A DNA stretch of 64,000 bases from JAJYIW01 sp963781665 (lineage in GTDB: Bacteria > Chloroflexota > Anaerolineae > Anaerolineales > Anaerolineaceae), in contig CAWAGA010000002.1 of NCBI GenBank assembly GCA_963781665.1, positions 4,526,001 through 4,590,000 of the forward strand, read 5' to 3'. Numbering within the stretch: the stretch's first letter is position 1; every line of letters starts with the position of its first letter. Shown here one piece after another: positions 27,683-35,516 of this stretch. The translations under genes were made by a program, and so were the position numbers. The notes beneath the pieces were generated by a model. That model saw only the letters and a list, made by a program, of their open reading frames with translations. It did no database searches and was not told where the DNA came from.

Positions 27683-29082
27683 TGGAAAACGGTCCAACAT
27701 TACGGGGAAATGAAGGCAGCAAAAATAAATATTGGATCCTATTAGCAATCGGTATCGGCACTTTTATGTCCGCTTTGGATGGAAGCGTCGTAAATACCGT
27801 CCTGCCGGTTATCAAAATTTATTTTGACAGTAAAATAGCAACCGTCGAATGGGCGGTCGTCGTCTATTTGCTAATCGTCAGCAGCTTATTGTTGATGTTT
27901 GGCCGTTTGGGCGACCTGCGGGGCCATAAAAAGATCTACCTGACCGGCTTCGTCCTTTTTATCTTTGGATCTGCGCTGTGTGGATTGGCTCCTAATGACT
28001 GGGCATTAGTGGTTTTTAGGGGATTTCAAGCAATCGGCGCTGCGATGCTTTTTGCGAATTCACCAGCCATCCTCACAAAAAGTTTCCCTCCCAGCCAGAG
28101 GGGGAGAGCATTAGGGATACAGGGTACGATGACCTACCTGGGCTTAATGGTCGGCCCGTCGCTTGGTGGGTTTCTAACACAAAGGATCAGTTGGCGGGCG
28201 GTTTTTTATATCAACATTCCTGTTGGCTTGCTTGCATTGATATTGAGCATTGTTTTTGTTCCTGCTTTCTCTTCAGAAACAAAAGAAGGAAAATTTGATT
28301 TTCGTGGCGCAGCCGTTTTCATGGCCGGTCTGATTAGTTTACTTTTGGCTTTGAATAAGGGGAATGAATGGGGTTGGACTTCTGCCATAATTATCGGCCT
28401 TTTGGCTTTCTCAATCATCCTGTTGGGAATATTCATTCGCCTGGAATTGAAGGTTTTGCACCCGATGCTAGATCTTTCGTTATTTCGCGAACGGCTGTTC
28501 GCAGCGGGAACAACAAGCGCTATTTTGAATTACATTGGTGTTTACAGCATCATCTTCTTGATGCCGTTCTATCTTATTCAAGGCAAAGGATTGAATGTAG
28601 AACAAGCCGGAATCGTCTTGACCGCCCAGCCATTTCTGATGGCAATCGCCGCACCGCTCAGTGGCTCTATATCAGATAAAATTGGATCGCGCGTTCCTTC
28701 GACAATTGGGATGGGATTATTGGCGATCAGTATGGCATTGCTGGCCACAATAAACAAGGATACTTCCCTATATCAAGTGGCTATTTTTCTGGCCATCGCT
28801 GGGGTCGGCACAGGCATATTCGTTTCTCCAAACAACAGCGCAATTATGGGCAGTGCCCCTCGCAACCGCCAAGGGATTGCGGCAGGAGTCCTGGCAACTG
28901 CCAGGAATGTGGGTATGGTACTTGGGGTTGGAATGGCAGGTGCCTTTATAACTACAAATGCCCAACAGTCGTCTCAATTGATTTTTACTGGCGTTCAGTC
29001 TGGATTTATTGCTGCAGCCATTGTGGCGTTGCTAGGCTGCCTGGCCTCAGCGATCCGTGGCAAAGAAAATATTAAAAGGTAA
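27682..29082 (+). CDS. MFS transporter, DHA2-like with about 14 membrane segments
   Basis: 466 aa. The ATG shares one base with the lysC stop (TAATG), so it is translationally coupled and belongs to the SAM-regulated operon. Drug:H+ antiporter-2 features: FMSALDGSVVNTVLPVI in helix 1 (motif D1), GRLGDLRGHKKIYLTGF (motif A), FRGFQAIGAAMLFANSPAIL and GPSLGGFLTQRISWRAVFYI (motif C region). Such proteins export drugs, amino acids or metabolites by proton exchange. Membership of a methionine/aspartate operon raises export of an amino acid or thio-metabolite as a guess; the sequence cannot settle the substrate. Confidence 0.9.
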   Translation: MENGPTLRGNEGSKNKYWILLAIGIGTFMSALDGSVVNTVLPVIKIYFDSKIATVEWAVVVYLLIVSSLLLMFGRLGDLRGHKKIYLTGFVLFIFGSALCGLAPNDWALVVFRGFQAIGAAMLFANSPAILTKSFPPSQRGRALGIQGTMTYLGLMVGPSLGGFLTQRISWRAVFYINIPVGLLALILSIVFVPAFSSETKEGKFDFRGAAVFMAGLISLLLALNKGNEWGWTSAIIIGLLAFSIILLGIFIRLELKVLHPMLDLSLFRERLFAAGTTSAILNYIGVYSIIFLMPFYLIQGKGLNVEQAGIVLTAQPFLMAIAAPLSGSISDKIGSRVPSTIGMGLLAISMALLATINKDTSLYQVAIFLAIAGVGTGIFVSPNNSAIMGSAPRNRQGIAAGVLATARNVGMVLGVGMAGAFITTNAQQSSQLIFTGVQSGFIAAAIVALLGCLASAIRGKENIKR

Positions 29083-29085
29083 ACA

Positions 29086-29115
29086 AAAACTGCTCAGAAC
29101 CCTGAGCAGTTTTTT
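29086..29115 (+). terminator. Intrinsic terminator after the metB-lysC-MFS operon
   Basis: Stem ACTGCTCAG / CTGAGCAGT with an AACC loop, followed by TTTTT and preceded by AAAA, so it could also stop transcription arriving from the tRNA side on the minus strand. Confidence 0.9.
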
Positions 29116-29117
29116 AG

Positions 29118-29190
29118 CGGGAGCGACGGGATTCGAACCCGCGGTCTCGGCCTTGACAGGGCCGCATGTTAGCCGCTACACCACGCCCCC
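29118..29190 (-). tRNA. tRNA-Asp (anticodon GTC)
   Basis: Minus-strand cloverleaf: acceptor GGGGGCG with CGCTCCC (one G-T pair), D arm GTGTAGCGGCTAACATG, anticodon stem-loop GGCCCTGTCAAGGCC with GTC, T arm CGCGGGTTCGAATCCCG, discriminator G. CCA is not encoded. 73 nt. Confidence 0.96.
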
Positions 29191-29250
29191 GAGTGACAAG
29201 AGTTTATCATAGCCCCTATAGATCGTCAAGGTAATTTATGGTGGCCAAAA

Positions 29251-30276
29251 CTACCGGGAAGACGCATAACGTTGTTTAATGGCCGGAAACAGGTACTCAT
29301 TGAAGGCTCGTTCCTGGTCAAAGTCAGGCTGCCAATTCCAATCTCGCCGGGCGGCGGAATCGTCGATATCTGCGGGCCAGGTATCGACGATATCCTGTCG
29401 GTTGATATGGGGTTCGAATTCAATCACTGCCTCCGGAAAGGCTTTCATCACCAGATCATAGATCTGCTGGGCGGTAGGCGAAAAGCTGGTAATGTTGTAA
29501 ACAAATTGGGTAAGCCTTTCTGAAGGGGCTTTTTCCAGGCATAAAAGGGCCTTAATTGCGTCTGGCATGACCATAAACGGTAGTTGCGTATCTGGGCGCA
29601 CAAAACACTCGTATGGCTCTCCTAAAGCAGCATGGTGGACCATTTCAGGCCCGTAATCACTTGTGCCGCCGGTGGGGATCGTATCGGCGCTGATCAAACC
29701 TGGAAAACGAATGCAGCGGAAATCAATGGTCGTCAAATTTCGGTCAGCAGCCAACTGGCGATAGTACAACTCATAATACCTGCCAAGTTGTTCGCAGTAA
29801 AGTTTGTTGCACCCGTACATGGTGGTGGGGAAGCACCACTCATTTTCCTTAACTTTCCCGACCGATTGTTTCAGCGTTAGGGTAGGAAGCCCATAGGCGG
29901 CGATTGAAGAAGGGTAGATAAACTTGACTGGCTTCCCTTGCCATTGCGATTGTTCTACTCCCAGGCGAAGTAAATTCAATGTACCTTCTACGTTGACCTT
30001 GTGCGCAGTTTCGGGATTGTATTCTGCCTTGGTCGACAGGATTGAAGCCAGATGATAAATCGTGCGTATCTCATACTCTGCTATCAGGCGACCCAGAAGC
30101 ATGGTATCGAGGATATCACCCTGGATAAACTTTCCGCAAAAAGGTTTGAGCACCTCGTCCAATGGCGAAACGTCCAATGCAACGATATTGATGTTATCCT
30201 GACAGCCCAGTTTCGTAATCAAGCCATGACCAATTTCCCCATTAGCTCCGGTAATTAAAATGACTTCTTTTCGCAT
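29251..30276 (-). CDS. NAD-dependent epimerase/dehydratase (SDR; L-threonine 3-dehydrogenase-like)
   Basis: 341 aa from ATG 30276, preferred over 30291 since GAGGAG lies 7 bases before it. Rossmann motif ITGANGEIGHGL, Asp in VALDVSP at strand 2, HLASILS, and catalytic YPSSIAAYG with YGCNKLYCEQ (Tyr-x3-Lys). The combination IYHLAS...SSIAAYG...YG.NK and the FRCIRFPGLISADT segment resemble the SDR-type L-threonine dehydrogenase/UDP-sugar epimerase group. Specific substrate is not certain. It is separated from secF by a strong terminator, so has its own transcription unit. Confidence 0.85.
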   Translation of the reverse strand: MRKEVILITGANGEIGHGLITKLGCQDNINIVALDVSPLDEVLKPFCGKFIQGDILDTMLLGRLIAEYEIRTIYHLASILSTKAEYNPETAHKVNVEGTLNLLRLGVEQSQWQGKPVKFIYPSSIAAYGLPTLTLKQSVGKVKENEWCFPTTMYGCNKLYCEQLGRYYELYYRQLAADRNLTTIDFRCIRFPGLISADTIPTGGTSDYGPEMVHHAALGEPYECFVRPDTQLPFMVMPDAIKALLCLEKAPSERLTQFVYNITSFSPTAQQIYDLVMKAFPEAVIEFEPHINRQDIVDTWPADIDDSAARRDWNWQPDFDQERAFNEYLFPAIKQRYASSR

Positions 30277-30302
30277 AGGTGTACTCCTCAAACTCTGTTG
30301 CT

Positions 30303-30349
30303 AAAAAGGGGTTCTGTTCGGATTTTTGACCGCCTCAGAACCCCTTTTG
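30303..30349 (-). terminator. Intrinsic terminator after secDF
   Basis: On the minus strand AAAAGGGGTTCTG pairs perfectly with CAGAACCCCTTTT (13 bp), followed by a T-rich end (TTTTTAG). It lies between secF and the epimerase gene. Confidence 0.85.
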
Positions 30350-30373
30350 AATAATCTATCCTTACAGTTGGGA

Positions 30374-31306
30374 TTAATTGCTGGTTGCGATCCCTTGTTT
30401 ATTCTTCGAACCCTTAAACCAATTGCGCCATTCCCGGTTTTCCCAAACCACCAAAATGGGAGATGCGTTGAAAATGGACGAATACGTACCGCTGAAAACA
30501 CCAATGAGCAGGGTAACCACAAAGTGCCGGATTGTGATCCCTCCGAATAACGCCAAAGCAAAGAGGGTCATCATGACCGTCAATTGCGTGTTGATCGACC
30601 GATCAAGGGTTTGAATGATGGAATGGTTTACGACCGTTTCAAATGGGAGGCTGCGGTAGATGCCCTGGTTTTCACGGATGCGGTCGAAAACAACAATCGT
30701 ATCATGGACCGAAAAGCCAATAACGGTCAACAGCGCAGTCAAGAAAAGCGAATCGACCTCCCAGCCAACAAAGTGGCCTAATATGGCTTCCATCCCGATG
30801 ACGACAGCAACATCATGTAACATGGCGATAATAGCTGCAGCTCCGAACCGGAAGGCATGCGGAATTCCGCGAAAAGCAAACGTGATGTATCCCAGGATGA
30901 ATATGGCTGCGGCGCCAACAGCCAGGGCTGCGCCTTTGGTCACTTCCTGGCCAACCGAAGGGCCAACGGAATTGAATTGAAGCACCGTTACGGTTGTATT
31001 ATATTGCTTCTCAATCTGGGAAATGAGATTGGTCTCGGTTGATGAATCGATTTGTTTCGACCTGATGGTCAAAGAATTATTACCGCTGGTTTGAACTTCA
31101 GCGCCTGAGATACCATTTTGAGCAAATAAATTGACGATATCTGAGGGTTGAGGCACCGTACCTGAGGTAAAACTAATTTCCAGCAAACTTCCACCGGTAA
31201 AATCGATTGCCAAGGGCAGCCCCCAGATGACCAAAGCGATCAATCCTGGAATGATGACGATGCCCGAGATCAGGAAATAAAGATAGCGTTTATGGATGAG
31301 GTTCAT
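30374..31306 (-). CDS. secF: Protein translocase subunit SecF
   Basis: 310 aa, six membrane segments. Family features: LPLAIDFTGGSLLEISF in the first periplasmic segment, GAALAVGAAAIFILGYITFA, DVAVVIGMEAILG, and the helix-5 motif GFSVHDTIVVFDRIRE followed by RSINTQLTVMMTLFAL. Works with SecD as a proton-driven RND-type motor that helps SecYEG finish translocation. Lies 12 bases downstream of secD in one operon; a strong hairpin follows. Confidence 0.95.
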   Translation of the reverse strand: MNLIHKRYLYFLISGIVIIPGLIALVIWGLPLAIDFTGGSLLEISFTSGTVPQPSDIVNLFAQNGISGAEVQTSGNNSLTIRSKQIDSSTETNLISQIEKQYNTTVTVLQFNSVGPSVGQEVTKGAALAVGAAAIFILGYITFAFRGIPHAFRFGAAAIIAMLHDVAVVIGMEAILGHFVGWEVDSLFLTALLTVIGFSVHDTIVVFDRIRENQGIYRSLPFETVVNHSIIQTLDRSINTQLTVMMTLFALALFGGITIRHFVVTLLIGVFSGTYSSIFNASPILVVWENREWRNWFKGSKNKQGIATSN

Positions 31307-31317
31307 AATTTAATCTC

Positions 31318-32844
31318 CTAGGCTCCAAACCAATTTCGGTGCTCGCCAAACTTCAAGCCATCTAAAACCACGTGCAAGAAAGTTCGGGTCACGATAATTG
31401 CGGTGAAAAGGCTGATAAAAACACCCAATCCCAGGTTGATAGCAAAACCTTTTACCAATGAAGCCCCATATGCAGAGCCAAAAATAAGTAATATCAAGCA
31501 GGTGATCAGGGTAGAGATATTTGAATCTCGAATCGAGGGCCATGCACGCTGCCAACCTAAATCAATTGCCTGCCGCAGGCTGCGACCAGCTCTCAATTCT
31601 TCTTTCAAGCGTTCAAAAATCAAGATGTTAGCGTCGACTGCAACGCCGATGCTTAAAACAAACCCAGCAATACCCGGCAAGGTCAATGTGATCGGGATCA
31701 TTTTGAAAAGCGCAAAATTGGTCAGAGCGTATATGATCAAAGCCAGATCCGCTAGCACCCCGGGCAAGCGGTAATATAGACCCATGAACAAAATGACCAT
31801 GACCAGGCCAACGATTCCTGCAATTATACTTTTATTGATTGAATCCTGGCCTAATGTAGCGCCGACCGAATTGCTTTCGGCAACTTTCATCGCGACCGGT
31901 AAGGAGCCGTAACGCAGGGAGATTGCCAGTGAGTTAGCCGAATCATAGGTGAAACTCCCCTGAATAACACCGCTCCCGCTTGGTATCGGACCATCGATGG
32001 TTGGATTAGAAATGATCGTCCCATCGAGAACGATCGCCAAAAATTCACCCACGTGGTTAGTTGTAAATTCTTTGAAGATCTGCGAGCCTTCAGGATTCAA
32101 GGAAAAGTTAATCTGGTAATTACCCAAACTGTCTCTGGATACTGCGATCGAACTTTCGATCAGATCTGCGCCCGTCATGAGGGCATTATAAATAGTTGGC
32201 AGTGGTGTTGGCGCGACACCTGGTGTGGCGGTAGCACCAGGTGTTGTCGTCGTGCTTGAGTTTGCTGCTGTCGTCGTTTGCGGGGTCGTTGTTTGGCCCT
32301 CTGTCGGAGTGCTGGTTTGTGGACCTAAGGTCTGTGTAGCTACGCTCGTTCCTTCAGATGGTGTTGCTGTGGAGGGTGGCATGAGAGTATTCGAAGTTGC
32401 AGGGTTGTTGGCAGTGCTGTAATTTACCTCAATCTGGGTACCACTCGGGAGATTGTTCGTTCCTAATGGGACGAACGCAAGTTGGCCGGTCTCTTTTAGC
32501 AAAGAGATGACTTGATCAGTGTTCGTAATTCCGGGGAATTCAGCCAGGATTCGGTTTTGCCCGACGATTTGGAAAGTGGTATCACTCAAGCCAAGTCCGT
32601 TAACCCGGTTCTCGAGGATGTTCATCGTATCTGTCATTTGTTGGGGTTGGACAGACGTTCCGGCCGGAACATCAGCCTCCAACAATACGCTCAGTCCGCC
32701 ACTCAAATCCAAACCAAGCCGAGTAGCGGTATTGACCTGCAGGCCAAAAGGAAGCGTCCCAGGATTGTTTGGCCAATCGATCCAGGCGACAATGATGAGA
32801 AGTATAACGATTACGGTCAGGTATCGGTAAATATGTCGGGTCAT
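31318..32844 (-). CDS. secD: Protein translocase subunit SecD with a Thr/Pro-rich insertion
   Basis: 508 aa, six membrane segments. Motifs: RLGLDLSGGLSVLLEAD (P1 start), VNGLGLSDTTFQIVG, AEFPGI, SLRYGSLPVAMKV, and TM4 LPGIAGFVLSIGVAVDANIL then IFERLKEEL. Unusual: between residues about 140 and 210 the first periplasmic domain carries a run of Thr, Ser, Pro and Gln (for example TPTEGQTTTPQTTTAANSST) absent from the compact E. coli domain. This looks like a flexible extracytoplasmic linker. Partner secF follows at 12 bases. Confidence 0.95.
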   Translation of the reverse strand: MTRHIYRYLTVIVILLIIVAWIDWPNNPGTLPFGLQVNTATRLGLDLSGGLSVLLEADVPAGTSVQPQQMTDTMNILENRVNGLGLSDTTFQIVGQNRILAEFPGITNTDQVISLLKETGQLAFVPLGTNNLPSGTQIEVNYSTANNPATSNTLMPPSTATPSEGTSVATQTLGPQTSTPTEGQTTTPQTTTAANSSTTTTPGATATPGVAPTPLPTIYNALMTGADLIESSIAVSRDSLGNYQINFSLNPEGSQIFKEFTTNHVGEFLAIVLDGTIISNPTIDGPIPSGSGVIQGSFTYDSANSLAISLRYGSLPVAMKVAESNSVGATLGQDSINKSIIAGIVGLVMVILFMGLYYRLPGVLADLALIIYALTNFALFKMIPITLTLPGIAGFVLSIGVAVDANILIFERLKEELRAGRSLRQAIDLGWQRAWPSIRDSNISTLITCLILLIFGSAYGASLVKGFAINLGLGVFISLFTAIIVTRTFLHVVLDGLKFGEHRNWFGA

Positions 32845-32959
32845 GCCTTTAAGGCCTCCAGATTCATGAAAATGCCAGCCGCTGGCTGGCGTGCGAGGAA
32901 AGTAATTATACCTTTATTGGAATGATGTGAAAAGAGCAAGTGAATTCTTGCACTGCTGA

Positions 32960-33325
32960 TCATGATCTTTGGTCCAAAAAATGAAGAACTGCTGTAAATA
33001 CTTCGAGCTCGGTCATAGTATCCGTCTGCAGTAATAAACTGGCATGCACGCGGGCATGCCTTAATCGGTACTGCTGTTCATTATATTCTTTAATCGTCCA
33101 GGTCAATTTCCGCCGTTCTATCGTCACCGAATAAGATGCGTCCAGAAAGATCAATACGTCTGGTTTGGTCAACCTTTGCCACATATCCGCCACATAGGAA
33201 TGTTCCTGGGCAATATGGCGACCGGTCAACCCATGCTTCGCCAGATTTTTAATCAAGGTTGTCTTGCCTGAAGCGCATGGACCAACCACCCCAATTAGCA
33301 GCGTTTGATCACCTGGCATAGGCAT
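32960..33325 (-). CDS. Small P-loop NTPase/kinase-like protein
   Basis: 121 aa. Walker A GVVGPCASGKTTLIKNL at residues about 12-28, then PDVLIFLDASYSVTIERR (Walker B-like with an Arg pair like the lid of small kinases). The size and layout resemble shikimate/adenylylsulfate-type or nucleotide kinases cut to the core. No specific family recognised. It lies between secD and the SpoIIE-type phosphatase gene on the same strand, but with no clear functional link. Confidence 0.7.
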   Translation of the reverse strand: MPMPGDQTLLIGVVGPCASGKTTLIKNLAKHGLTGRHIAQEHSYVADMWQRLTKPDVLIFLDASYSVTIERRKLTWTIKEYNEQQYRLRHARVHASLLLQTDTMTELEVFTAVLHFLDQRS

Positions 33326-33369
33326 ACTTACTGTGATTAAAAAAATACTTATTGATGGTGTTAATCTAT

Positions 33370-34080
33370 TTAATAATTTTCTACCGGAAGTTGGACAGTC
33401 ATCCGGCGGATCAAATCCCCACAGTCAGGTAGAGTCCGTAAAACGACGACGCTGATGTCGTCACTTGGGCGGCCTTCGTCTAATTTAATCGCATGAGTGA
33501 GCAGCGCGTCTGCAAGTTCTTGAGCTGTTGGGTTTTGTTCTTCTAATAGAGCTTCAAGAGTTGTACATACATCCATGGGAGTTCCATATCTTTCCCCAGC
33601 CTGGGTCAACCCGTCGGTAAATAGCACGATTGTCAAACCGGCTTGAAGGGCAACCTCGCAAATCGATGGGCGCATGTTCCTGGACGTTCCGATGGATAAA
33701 CTCTCCGTGTTAAGGCTATCCACCTTGTCCTCCTGTGACACAAAGACAGGAGCCGGATTATTCCGAGTGATGACCACAGTATTTGTTTGTAAATCTGCAG
33801 AAAGAATGTTCAGGGTAGCTGTTACCTTTCCGTTCCTTTCGGTGAAAAGGTAATCAGAAGCAGCTCGGGCAGCCGCGCCATCACGCACGCCTTCAGCCAA
33901 CAGGCTGATTACTTTGCGCACGACCAGGGTAGAGACTGTTTTAGCACCTCGACCCGACGTTTGGCCGTCTGCCAAAACAACAGATAAGCCTCCATTTGGT
34001 CTCTCGACCACTTCAAGTGTATCTCCGCTCTCGGAAGTAGCATATTTATTAATTTTTGCTACTGCAATCGATATTTCCAT
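33370..34080 (-). CDS. SpoIIE/PP2C-type serine phosphatase domain protein
   Basis: 236 aa. Single PP2C-like phosphatase domain: VVLADGQTSGRGAKTVSTLV (first metal-binding Asp-Gly), ILSADLQTNTVVITRNNPAP, IVLFTDGLTQAGERYG (second Asp-Gly) and RPSDDISVVVLR (Asp-Asp near the end). No sensor or kinase domain. These phosphatases commonly act on anti-anti-sigma factors of the STAS family; none is present in the window, so the target is unknown. Confidence 0.88.
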   Translation of the reverse strand: MEISIAVAKINKYATSESGDTLEVVERPNGGLSVVLADGQTSGRGAKTVSTLVVRKVISLLAEGVRDGAAARAASDYLFTERNGKVTATLNILSADLQTNTVVITRNNPAPVFVSQEDKVDSLNTESLSIGTSRNMRPSICEVALQAGLTIVLFTDGLTQAGERYGTPMDVCTTLEALLEEQNPTAQELADALLTHAIKLDEGRPSDDISVVVLRTLPDCGDLIRRMTVQLPVENY

Positions 34081-34153
34081 ACTAATTATTTTACAACAAA
34101 TCGGGTCAACGTTACGACCAATTTGGATGCATCCGTATTAATCCGTGTGCCAT

Positions 34154-34841
34154 TTAACAGGTCATTTTCTGTTCTTTACCCGATTTTTCGGCTCTGATTA
34201 TAAGTACTTTGCTTTTACGATATTCGGTTGTGATAATCTCAGGAATCAATGCGGATTTTGAAAATGGCAGATCGAGATTTTCGTTCCAAACAACAGTCTG
34301 ATCGATACGTTTGGATAACCAGGCTGATATGCGGTCGGTCCAGCGTTTCCCTGTGATCTCAGCACCTAAGGCAATCACCAATTGTCCTTCTGGAACAAGA
34401 ACTCGTTCAAATTCGCTAATCGATTTCGGATCGAAAATATATGCAGTCGGAAAAGTTGACACAATGCTGTTAAAATGAACATGGGGCGAAAGGTAGAAAT
34501 TGTGCTCTTCCCTGGAGGAGATGAGGAAATTTCCTAATCCCTTTTTCGACACTGGTCGCCTTATGGGTATTTTTCCAGGCCAGTCGGGCCATTTGGCTGC
34601 TTTGGTCGATGCCAAAAATGTCACATTTTTCGGAGGTCATGCTATTGAGTAAATGGCCTGGACCGTAACCAAGTTCCAATATTCTCGGTCCCCGGACGAA
34701 AGGCAGCGTCGTTTGCATCCAACCTGACCACCTCCCGGCAGACGCAATCGCAGCAGTGAAATCATACGTCCAGGCAAGCTGGTGATAAAGCAATCTGAAT
34801 GCAATTTTCAACAAAGTATTCTTGAAATTGGTTGTAACCAT
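34154..34841 (-). CDS. Class I SAM-dependent methyltransferase, one +1 frameshift
   Basis: Two overlapping frames (34841-34470 and 34624-34154). Removing one T of TTTT at 34472-34475 joins FLPFAPCSF to NSIVSTFPTAYIFDPKS, giving 228 aa. SAM-binding motif I is RILELGYGPGHLL, the acidic residue of motif II is in DIFGIDQSS, and post-motif FLPFAPCSFNSIVSTFPTAY reads as motif IV/V. Resembles small UbiE/PhpK-type methyltransferases acting on lipids or small molecules; substrate unknown. Divergent from the thioredoxin gene. Confidence 0.83.
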
Positions 34842-34933
34842 TCTCTTTCTTCCGCATCTATATAAGTGTAAATATGACTTATGTTATACTAACTTTGTTG
34901 ATATAAGGCAATAAAATTTTGTTGGAGAATAAA

Positions 34934-35302
34934 ATGATCAATGAGCCTATTCATGTAACAGACGCTGCATTTGAAAAAACCGTTTTACAAAACGAACTTC
35001 CCGTTATAGTCGATTTTTGGGCTCCCTGGTGCAGCCCCTGTCGAATGGTTGCGCCTACTTTGGAAAAAATAGCCAAGGAATCCGCAGGAAAATTGGTCGT
35101 TGCCAAAGTTAATACGGATGAAAACCCAGATTGGGCTACTCGCTATAGTGTTCAGGGAATTCCTACGATGCTTTTAATCTCAAATGGGAAGGTTGTTCAT
35201 CGCCAGGTCGGTGCATTGCCTGAAGGAATCCTCCGAGATGTTGTTAATCAATTCCTCGATATCGTACAAAAGCAGACAAACGCTACGTCTACCGCCAATT
35301 AG
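34934..35302 (+). CDS. trxA: Thioredoxin with a WCSPC active site
   Basis: 122 aa from ATG 34934 (GGAG 7 bases upstream; the longer TTG start at 34919 would include that site). Thioredoxin fold: VIVDFWAPWCSPCRMVAPTL, VAKVNTDENPDWATRYSVQG, then cis-Pro in IPTMLLISNGK. The active site has Ser in place of the usual Gly (WCGPC), seen in some thioredoxins and likely to shift the redox potential slightly. Cytoplasmic; no signal peptide. A strong terminator follows. Confidence 0.93.
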   Translation: MINEPIHVTDAAFEKTVLQNELPVIVDFWAPWCSPCRMVAPTLEKIAKESAGKLVVAKVNTDENPDWATRYSVQGIPTMLLISNGKVVHRQVGALPEGILRDVVNQFLDIVQKQTNATSTAN

Positions 35303-35324
35303 TTTTCGTAATTATAATTAAAAA

Positions 35325-35360
35325 GACAGACGGGTAAATTTACCCGCCTGTCTTTTTTTT
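35325..35360 (+). terminator. Intrinsic terminator after trxA
   Basis: AGACAGACGGGTAAA paired with TTTACCCGCCTGTCT (one A-C mismatch) and followed by eight or more T. The remaining gap to the histidine kinase start (about 155 bases) holds no other clear signal. Confidence 0.9.
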
Positions 35361-35516
35361 TAAGCTGTCAGGACCGGTTCCTAAAGCGGTTATCAGCCTG
35401 ATTTAATGATCAGATCAGCCAGAACAAAAGGGGGTTACAAAAAATGGATATTGCATATCTGTATGGTGGTATTATTAATCCTGTGTGTATATAGATTGGT
35501 CGCATGATATTTTTCA

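Noticed and set aside
27682..29082. Naming the MFS protein as a specific drug-resistance pump
   Set aside because: DHA2 motifs show the family but not the substrate, and the operon context points away from drug export.
34885..34890. TATACT as -10 of the thioredoxin promoter
   Set aside because: No acceptable -35 at 16-18 bases upstream, so not listed as a feature.
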